Of a stretch of DNA of 11,447 bases, positions 7,319-11,447 are shown one piece after another. The first letter of the stretch is position 1, and each line of letters opens with the position of its first letter. The position numbers and the translations under genes are program-made. A model generated the notes under the pieces. That model was not told where the DNA came from, did no database searches, and worked only from the letters and a program-made list of their open reading frames with translations. The stretch comes from Irpex lacteus (lineage: Eukaryota > Basidiomycota > Agaricomycetes > Polyporales > Irpicaceae), in assembly GCA_001986395.2 (NCBI GenBank), contig MQVO02000289.1, forward strand, positions 1 to 11,447. The letters run 5' to 3'.

Positions 7319-7436
7319 TTATTGTATCTATTGATATTAGCTTACCCTCCTAACACAACCTATTAAAAAGAATATAAATATTTCTTTTTTTAAGGCATAA
7401 ACTCTCCACTTATCCACCCTGCCCTTATTTTATATT

Positions 7437-7507
7437 TACGAGTAATCAGATTCGAACTGATGACATCTATTTGGAAGACAGAAGTTATACCCCTTAACTA
7501 TACTCGC
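7437..7507 (-). tRNA. trnG: tRNA-Gly (TCC)
   Basis: The minus strand folds as a 71-nt cloverleaf. The acceptor is GCGAGTA/TACTCGT, with a terminal G-U. The D stem is GTTA/TAAC. The anticodon stem TCTGT/ATAGA holds loop CTTCCAA, so the anticodon is TCC. The T stem ATCAG/CTGAT has loop TTCGAAT. The discriminator is A. Its anticodon reads GGA/GGG, and in mitochondrial decoding often all GGN codons. Confidence 0.94.
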
Positions 7508-7823
7508 TTATCTTTATATAAAAAAATTAGATATATAATATCAATTAAAAAAAAATAACAATATATTACATAATTTTTTTATTGTAATATATTTATACTC
7601 TTTTATGCCCTTTAATACTTTATTATAGCTTAAAATAAAAAGAAAAGGTGAGATTAAAAATTATTGTAATAATTTTTAATAAAAGAACATCATATATATT
7701 TAAAATCATTAATTTTATGTTTCCCCTTAAAATTTATACCTATTTGACTATCTATTGTATAAATATATAATTATCCTAAAACCTAATTTAATTAAAATAG
7801 AGTAGTACTTTGTGTTTTAAAAA
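7508..7823. other. AT-rich spacer with two long perfect hairpins
   Basis: No gene is seen. Two strong inverted repeats are present: AATATATTACA/TGTAATATATT (7560-7570/7583-7593), 11 bp perfect, and ATTAAAAATTATT/AATAATTTTTAAT (7653-7665/7668-7680), 13 bp perfect with a 2-nt spacer. Both may act as RNA processing or termination structures between the leftward tRNA genes and the rightward broken ORF. Confidence 0.55.
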
Positions 7824-8092
7824 TTGCCTGACAGTCAAAAAGAGTTTAATGCTGAAGCAAATCAACTTAAAAAAATTATCCTTCATTTTTCGATAAAGAA
7901 AGTGAAAACACTACAAAGGAAGGTTTAGAGCAACTTAAGGAATATCTTGAACAGAAGCTAAACAAGCTAAAAAAAATATGATGAGGTTAATACTTATCAT
8001 GAAAATAAAAAAATTAAACAAGATTTTAGCCAAGTTGTGAATGATTTAAAAAAATTTACAGTAAGGATAATAATGAAGTTATTAAAATTTAA
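7824..8092 (+). pseudogene. Broken Lys/Glu-rich coiled-coil-like ORF
   Basis: Read across frames, this strand gives LPDSQKEFNAEANQLKKI, then FDKESENTTKEGLEQLKEYL, then EAKQAKK, KYDEVNTYHENKKIKQDF, SQVVNDLKK, and finally YSKDNNEVIKI and TAA (8090-8092). The composition (Lys, Glu, Asn, Gln, Leu spacing) suggests an amphipathic, probably coiled-coil protein. I do not recognise a family. The frame changes four to five times by 1 nt, mostly in A runs (near 7870, 7955-7975 and 8048-8055). No ATG start is seen upstream. It reads toward the tRNA-Asn remnant 7 bp on. Either the gene has decayed or homopolymer lengths are misassembled; the evenly spread homopolymer position of the breaks makes both reasonable. 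Confidence 0.6.
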
Positions 8093-8098
8093 ATTTAA

Positions 8099-8143
8099 GC
8101 TACTATAGCTCAACGGTTAAAACAGAGCACTGTTAATTGTCTC
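8099..8143 (+). pseudogene. trnN: 5' remnant of tRNA-Asn (GTT)
   Basis: GCTACTA TA GCTCAACGGTTA looks like an acceptor 5' strand plus D arm, and GAGCA CTGTTAA looks like anticodon stem and loop with anticodon GTT. The D stem 3' strand is degraded (AAAC where GAGC would pair). The 3' anticodon strand (TTGTC) pairs poorly, and no T arm or acceptor 3' strand (TAGTAGC) follows. It is therefore a 5' half that probably marks an old recombination breakpoint. Identity is inferred from the anticodon loop. Confidence 0.5.
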
Positions 8144-8406
8144 AATAGGGCATGATAATATTAAAATGATACAGTAAATTATTAATAATTATTATATAGC
8201 TACTTTCCTTATTCCCGGGAGAGCTAGCTCTCACTGTATTACCCTGGCACAATATTTAGACAGGACTATAAATTTATATCAATCATTCTTTAATATAAAC
8301 CCTTAAATTTAATTAATTACAAATAACAATTACATACAATTAAGTACCTTCACTATAATCCCTAACTGCTGGACACTATTCTCCTTTTTTTTTTTATTAA
8401 GGCAAC
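8144..8406. other. Spacer with perfect 14-bp palindrome and possible rRNA scrap
   Basis: No protein gene is seen. A perfect palindrome GAGAGCTAGCTCTC sits at 8219-8232 next to CCCGGG at 8214-8219. The minus strand of 8223-8250 resembles an SSU rRNA 530-loop (separate entry). The rest is AT-rich and unremarkable up to tRNA-Val. Confidence 0.5.
8213..8270 (-). pseudogene. rns: Possible SSU rRNA 530-loop remnant
   Basis: The minus strand reads GTGCCAG directly followed by GGTAATACAGTGAGAGCTAGC (8223-8250). The universal SSU 530-loop is GTGCCAGCMGCCGCGGTAATAC, followed in mitochondria by a purine-rich stretch and GCTAGCG. The match on both sides and the missing central CMGCCGC-like bases suggest a decayed fragment with a small deletion. 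The surrounding bases (CCTGTCTAAATATT before it) are also rRNA-like. The region is short, so chance similarity cannot be excluded. Confidence 0.4.
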
Positions 8407-8480
8407 TAAAAAATATTAAACTCGAACCAATACTAATTTTGTGTGTAAAACAAATGCTATACCAATTAAGCAAATCCCTT
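8407..8480 (-). tRNA. trnV: tRNA-Val (TAC)
   Basis: The minus strand folds into a 74-nt cloverleaf. The acceptor is AAGGGAT/ATTTTTT with three G-U pairs. The D arm is GCTT..TAGC. The anticodon stem TTTGT/ACAAA holds loop TTTACAC, so the anticodon is TAC. The variable region is 6 nt. The T arm ATTGG/TTAAT has loop TTCGAGT. The discriminator is A. The weak, G-U rich acceptor is unusual beside the other tRNAs here, and the gene may be diverging or may be a second copy of trnV. Confidence 0.82.
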
Positions 8481-8527
8481 TTGTGTATATTTTATTAATA
8501 AAATAATTATACTCCTATACTACTAAA

Positions 8528-8936
8528 CCTGTGTCGGTTTAGGGTACGATAATATCATGGTATTAGGCCATAACAATTACATTGTTTTCTTGACCCCATA
8601 CATCTTCCGATGCACAAGATTTGCTGTAACTCGCTCATCGGCTAATAACCTTAGAGATCGTCCTAACTCAAGACTGTACAACATTGTCTTGAAACCCTTT
8701 TACTTACGGTGTGTATGATTATACATACATTATACTACTCATGTTGACATTATCACTTCCACGTCGTCCAAATAATAAATCACTATTCTTCAATCGAGTG
8801 GAATGCTCCACTACTCCTTAATTTATATATTTTTATGTTATACAGATTAACTAAAGGCATAGTTAAAGATTCTACTTCTAATTAAGACCAACGGTTTCAT
8901 TTTATTGCTTCAGGGCACCCTATAAGAAATAAAATG
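8528..8936 (-). rRNA. rnl: Internal fragment of mitochondrial LSU rRNA (domain III region)
   Basis: The minus strand contains conserved LSU rRNA landmarks in the right order. They are GGTGCCCTGAAGC (about 8909-8921), GTGGAGCATTCC (about 8802-8813), GGAAGTGATAATGTCAACATGAGTA (about 8739-8763), CACCGTAAGTAAAAGGGTTTC (about 8693-8713), GACGATCTCTAAGG (about 8649-8662), GCCGATGAGCGAGTTACAGC (about 8624-8643) and finally CGTACCCTAAACCGACACAGG (8528-8548), a near-universal LSU signature. By comparison with E. coli 23S this spans roughly positions 1170-1625. The preceding domains and the following domains IV-VI, including the peptidyl-transferase centre, are absent: tRNA-Tyr lies beyond one end and tRNA-Val beyond the other. 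Weak similarity may continue to about 8505. The fragment is most likely a duplicated or displaced piece; an rRNA gene in pieces is a less likely alternative. Confidence 0.85.
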
Positions 8937-8955
8937 AAAAGAGGGACCTCTTTTC
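8898..8955. repeat. Two adjacent hairpins between rnl fragment and tRNA-Tyr
   Basis: CATTTTATT (8898-8906) pairs with AATAAAATG (8928-8936), and GAAAAGAG (8936-8943) pairs with CTCTTTTC (8948-8955). The first may be a natural rRNA helix closing the conserved GGTGCCCTGAAGC loop. The second lies just outside the rRNA similarity and 5 bp before the tRNA-Tyr 5' end. Confidence 0.55.
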
Positions 8956-8960
8956 TCAAA

Positions 8961-9044
8961 AGGAAACTCCCTTTACGGTAAGAAGGGGTGAGCTGTAAAC
9001 TCAGTAGCTAGATGCTTTTAAGAGTTCGAATCTCTTGTTTCCTA
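8961..9044 (+). tRNA. trnY: tRNA-Tyr (GTA), long variable arm
   Basis: The plus strand gives an 84-nt class II cloverleaf. The acceptor AGGAAAC/GTTTCCT is perfect, with discriminator A. The D arm is CCTT/AAGG. The anticodon stem is GTGAG/CTCAG (outer pair G-G) with loop CTGTAAA, so the anticodon is GTA. A long variable arm contains AGC/GCT. The T arm AAGAG/CTCTT has loop TTCGAAT. A long variable arm in tRNA-Tyr is typical of bacteria and fungal mitochondria and argues against a nuclear origin. It is the only complete tRNA here on the plus strand. Confidence 0.95.
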
Positions 9045-9064
9045 AACTATTTTTAGTTATATAG

Positions 9065-9371
9065 CCACGTTTCTCAGATATCGCTTTTGCAATTATTACA
9101 GGATTAGTTACAGTATCAACTGGATTAATCTTAGAACATTTAATATTAAGAGATATATGGATAGTATATAAAAGTGCAAACTGAAGAGAAAACTTTAGAT
9201 TCAATTGTAGATTCAACTCTAGATCAAATAGTAGATTCAACAACAGAAATTGGAATACAAGTAGAGCCTCTAGAAACTTACACTCAACCTATTGATTCTA
9301 TTGCTAATATTCCTAATTTAGATTATCCTGTAATGGAACCCACTTTAATTAGTAGTATACCTGAAACTTAA
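9065..9371 (+). pseudogene. Membrane/acidic-repeat ORF split by a +1 shift
   Basis: Frame one, open from 9065, reads a hydrophobic segment (IAFAIITGLVTVSTGLILE) followed by HLILRDIWIVYK and ends at TGA (9182-9184). Frame two continues from 9174 as VQTEEKTLDS, then the 8-residue near-repeat DSIVDSTL/DQIVDSTT (24-nt units at 9198-9221 and 9222-9245), to an acidic, Pro-rich tail ending in TAA at 9371. The frames join if one A of the run at 9170-9173 is skipped. The predicted product would have one membrane anchor and an acidic tail. There is no ATG; TAG at 9062-9064 closes frame one upstream, 18 bp after tRNA-Tyr. I do not recognise a family. It may be the 3' end of a plasmid gene cut off near the tRNA. 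Confidence 0.5.
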
Positions 9372-9526
9372 TTTTTTTTAAATCCGAACGAATAACTTTT
9401 TATTTTAATTAATTTTTTAGTTTAGTTATATAATATTTCAGGCTTATATTACAAAGGGTTATATTACAAGGGGTTATATTACAAGGGGTTATAAAATAAG
9501 ATTATATTATATTATATTACACTATA
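9372..9526. repeat. Tandem 15-nt repeat beyond the 3' end of dpo copy 2
   Basis: TTATATTACAARGGG occurs three times head to tail (9444-9458, 9459-9473, 9474-9488). A partial TTATA and a run of ATTATATT-type sequence follow. The array is 39 bp past the stop codon of the extended dpo copy 2 (9527) in its reading direction. It could be a terminator-like or plasmid-end repeat. No gene is seen in the rest of this spacer. Confidence 0.7.
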
Positions 9527-9688
9527 CTATTTAACTTCAATTTCATTATAAATATAAGGTTTAGTTTTAGTAAGAATATCAAGCCACTGACTTAAGTCTT
9601 GTGGATTTTGATTTGGTACATATACAGGCATTCTTTTGTTTGAAGAAGCTCTAAGTTTATAACTTGTTTTCAGTATTTCTATTTTCCC
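9527..9688 (-). pseudogene. dpo: C-terminal tail of dpo copy 2 in the -1 frame
   Basis: After the TAG that ends the 450-codon frame, the -1 frame continues as GKIEILKTSYKLRASSNKR and MPVYVPNQNPQDLSQWLDIL to a TAG at 9527-9529. This aligns without gaps to the copy 1 sequence GGNIQLMSTIYQLRATSNKR and LPVY, then diverges and ends sooner. The tail clearly belongs to the polymerase. It is reached by one -1 step in the sequence GGGAAAA (9682-9688) that directly precedes the stop, or by one missing A in the assembly. Confidence 0.8.
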
Positions 9689-11031
9689 TCAAACATAGTT
9701 TTATTCCATTTAACTTGCTCAATTTTTTTATCTGCATCTTTAATCAATAACAATCTCAAATCAGAAACATGAATATCTTTTACAGCATTTTTAGTTAGAC
9801 CTTTAACTTTAATGATTTCATCACCATCAGTAGTAATAATTCCATAAACTTTAGGAGCTAAAAATACTGCTCTAGTGATTTCACATTCAAGCTTAAATTG
9901 ACCTAACTTATCACCAACTAATGAAGGTGGTAATGGTGAATCAGTAATAATACTATCCGTATCTGTATAATATACATTCATATCATCAGTATTTTTAACT
10001 TGAGACATTAAGCACCTCGCACCAGCGGTTACCGTAGATGCAATTGCAACATTTACGTCTAACCCATGGTACATATCCTCTTTATCATCAAATCTATAGT
10101 GAATCTGACTAGTTTGTAAAATATAGTAGTCACCTACTCTCAATATATCTGATATAGATTCACCAGATTTATCCAAATGCTCTTGCAATAATTTAATTGT
10201 GAATTCATCCCTTACATCATATACTTCAACTCCAGAAGATTCAGATTTCATACCAAATTTTCCATAAAGTGAATTCATTAATAATTTAGCAACTAAATTT
10301 AAAGGGTCTGATTTAGAGTAAGTCAATCTAATTTCATATAATTTTTTAACATACTCACTGAAAATATTAGCTTTTTTAAATTTATAACCATTTAGAATCT
10401 CGAATTTATATCCTAATGGTTCACACACCTGATATTCATAAGATGAGATCCATCCAGTCCAAGTACCTAATCCAGCAATAGTTCTTACACCATCAGCAGT
10501 TTTGATTCTACGTTGAAGGATTGGATGCATCATGAATTTAGGTGATGTAATTTTACAATAAAAAAAGTATATATTTTCATCATCAAAGAACCCTTTATTT
10601 TCTGCTAACCAATATTTAGTAATATCACCTTCAAATGCAATAGGTTTACCTACAGGCATTTGTAAAGAAGCCATAACATTAGGGTAAAGAGAATTTACAT
10701 CATAATAATATAATTTATTTTTTATACCACTTAGAAGATTCTGATTATTACCATTATGGTTGATATAAACATCTACAGCACCACCAGTATAAGATTCACG
10801 GATATCCCATTCAACTCTACCCAGTATCTGATAAATAGTATTTTTAGTCATAAATGAAGATTTATAAATCTTCATAGCTAAAGAGGGTAGAGTTAAGGAT
10901 CCGTGAACATTTAGACTAAATTGGTTAAAGATTAATTCATTAAATTTAAATATAATATCAAATAAAGCTACACAATCAATACTACAATATTTTAATAGCT
11001 TCCTCTCTAAAACTCCATACTCTATTTCCAT
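9679..11031 (-). CDS. dpo: Plasmid-type family-B DNA polymerase, polymerase part (copy 2)
   Basis: This second, divergent copy of the protein-primed DNA polymerase keeps every polymerase motif in the 450-residue open frame: ExoIII-like YCSID (Y15, D19), TGGAVDVY (82-89), motif A DVNSLYP (111-117), motif B KLLMNSLYG (249-257), motif C YTDTDS (355-360), and KVYG (394-397). The first 14 residues are not part of the protein: homology enters at Y15 through a 1-nt insertion near 10994, and the true upstream part lies in another frame. The 3' end stops early at TAG (9679), with the missing tail in the -1 frame. By eye copies 1 and 2 agree at roughly two thirds of positions, with indels, so they come from different plasmid lineages or an old duplication. 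An insertion around residues 139-155 (YWLAENKGFFDDENIY) is specific to copy 2. Confidence 0.9.
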   Translation of the reverse strand: MEIEYGVLERKLLKYCSIDCVALFDIIFKFNELIFNQFSLNVHGSLTLPSLAMKIYKSSFMTKNTIYQILGRVEWDIRESYTGGAVDVYINHNGNNQNLLSGIKNKLYYYDVNSLYPNVMASLQMPVGKPIAFEGDITKYWLAENKGFFDDENIYFFYCKITSPKFMMHPILQRRIKTADGVRTIAGLGTWTGWISSYEYQVCEPLGYKFEILNGYKFKKANIFSEYVKKLYEIRLTYSKSDPLNLVAKLLMNSLYGKFGMKSESSGVEVYDVRDEFTIKLLQEHLDKSGESISDILRVGDYYILQTSQIHYRFDDKEDMYHGLDVNVAIASTVTAGARCLMSQVKNTDDMNVYYTDTDSIITDSPLPPSLVGDKLGQFKLECEITRAVFLAPKVYGIITTDGDEIIKVKGLTKNAVKDIHVSDLRLLLIKDADKKIEQVKWNKTMFEGK

Positions 11032-11188
11032 GCTCTTTTTTAATTAAATCATATTCCTCTCTAGAAATATCTGTAAATAATTCATAAGCAGGGAAAGGAC
11101 CATTATAATTAATATCAGTTAATTTGAATGGAAAATGAGTTTTAGGAGTAGGAACATTAAAAGATTTACATAATTTTCTAAGAGACAT
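10982..11188 (-). pseudogene. dpo: dpo copy 2 segment between ExoII and ExoIII
   Basis: These 68 codons (MSLRKLCKSFNVPTPKTHFP ... HGNRVWSFREEAIK) align to residues 1-66 of the copy 1 polymerase ORF (MSLSKLCGAFKVPTVKTFFP ... HGNKLWSFKVEAIK). They run off frame one codon before the ExoIII tyrosine because copy 2 has ATTAAAA where copy 1 has ATAAAA. The single extra base (near 10994) sends the frame to a TAG. The ATG here is internal, as KDSLLLLP precedes it in frame. Confidence 0.85.
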
Positions 11189-11447
11189 TGGAAGTAATAA
11201 TAATGAGTCTTTAAATTTAATTGTAATAATTTATCCTCCTTATCACATCTTGTATTTTAGTACAATACCTATTAATTTTCCATTAAAAATTATAGGTTTT
11301 ACTAAATAAGCACCAAAAGCTAATAAATGTTTAAGTATGAAAACTCCATCAAATCCCGATAGATTATGAGCGTATACATATTTTATATTCTTATGCTCAA
11401 TTAATTGACTAAAAAATGATTTAAACATTTCTACCTGTGATTTCTCA
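11189..11447 (-). pseudogene. dpo: dpo copy 2 exonuclease region, truncated by window end
   Basis: The open piece 11243-11428 holds the ExoII motif YAHNLSGFDG (N22, F26, D27 of that piece), then GVFILKHLLAFGAYLVKP and GKLIGIVLKYK. It is followed by a cluster of stops, TGA TAA GGA GGA TAA, at about 11230-11245, before IKFKDSLLLLP resumes in the same frame. In the neighbouring frame the stop cluster reads RCDKEDKLLQ, a sensible polar linker. Two opposite shifts flanking about 10 codons therefore explain the interruption. The open frame continues past 11428 toward the window edge, and the N-terminal domain lies outside the window. Confidence 0.8.

Noticed and set aside
7437..7507. Reading tRNA-Gly as a different isotype because of the terminal G-U acceptor pair
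   Set aside because: The anticodon loop CTTCCAA is unambiguous and all four stems form.
9001..9243. 80-codon minus-strand ORF
   Set aside because: It is antisense to tRNA-Tyr and to the plus-strand membrane/acidic ORF. Its Leu/Asn-rich sequence is the antisense of the DSIVDST repeats.
1..11447. CRISPR array or bacterial defence island
   Set aside because: There are no regularly spaced repeats with unique spacers and no cas or other defence genes. Repeats here are hairpins or short tandem units in an organellar setting.

Overview
This AT-rich window looks like an accessory, rearranged stretch of a fungal mitochondrial genome, most likely from a filamentous fungus and perhaps a basidiomycete. 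The evidence is five cloverleaf-compatible tRNA genes of organellar type, including a tRNA-Tyr with a long variable arm. There are also a large fragment of mitochondrial LSU rRNA, a broken nad4 fragment, and several copies of the family-B DNA polymerase (dpo) carried by linear, invertron-type mitochondrial plasmids. The lineage is an inference. The plasmid-type polymerase and the organellar context are seen directly.

Layout. 1-335 is non-coding with hairpins. 336-541 (+) is a decayed third dpo fragment. 560-760 is a GC-rich, hairpin-dense block that I could not identify. 790-862 (-) is tRNA-Asp. 886-931 is a palindromic hairpin element. 1253-4188 (-) is dpo copy 1: an open 564-codon polymerase part preceded by a frameshifted N-terminal and exonuclease part. 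4189-4830 is non-coding. 4831-5226 and 5235-6623 (-) are two intact membrane-protein ORFs of unknown function, 8 bp apart. 6850-6987 (+) is a nad4 remnant. 6991-7090 is a nested hairpin array related to the one at 886-931. tRNA-Lys and tRNA-Gly (-) follow. 7824-8092 (+) is a broken, lysine/glutamate-rich ORF. Then come a 5' tRNA-Asn remnant (+), a possible SSU rRNA 530-loop scrap (-), tRNA-Val (-), an LSU rRNA domain III fragment (-), tRNA-Tyr (+) and a frameshifted membrane/acidic ORF (+). 9527 to the window end (-) is dpo copy 2, interrupted by single-base frameshifts and a stop cluster.

How it fits together. Three non-identical dpo copies in two orientations, together with scraps of rnl, nad4, tRNA-Asn and perhaps rns, suggest repeated integration of plasmid DNA and recombination at hairpin elements. 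The only complete-looking protein genes are the 462- and 131-codon pair. They lie upstream of dpo copy 1 on the same strand and share a C-terminal two-membrane-segment domain. They are the best candidate for an undescribed plasmid-encoded module. Almost every break is a 1-nt indel, many of them in A/T runs, so assembly error, genuine decay and recoding must be told apart before any copy is called dead.
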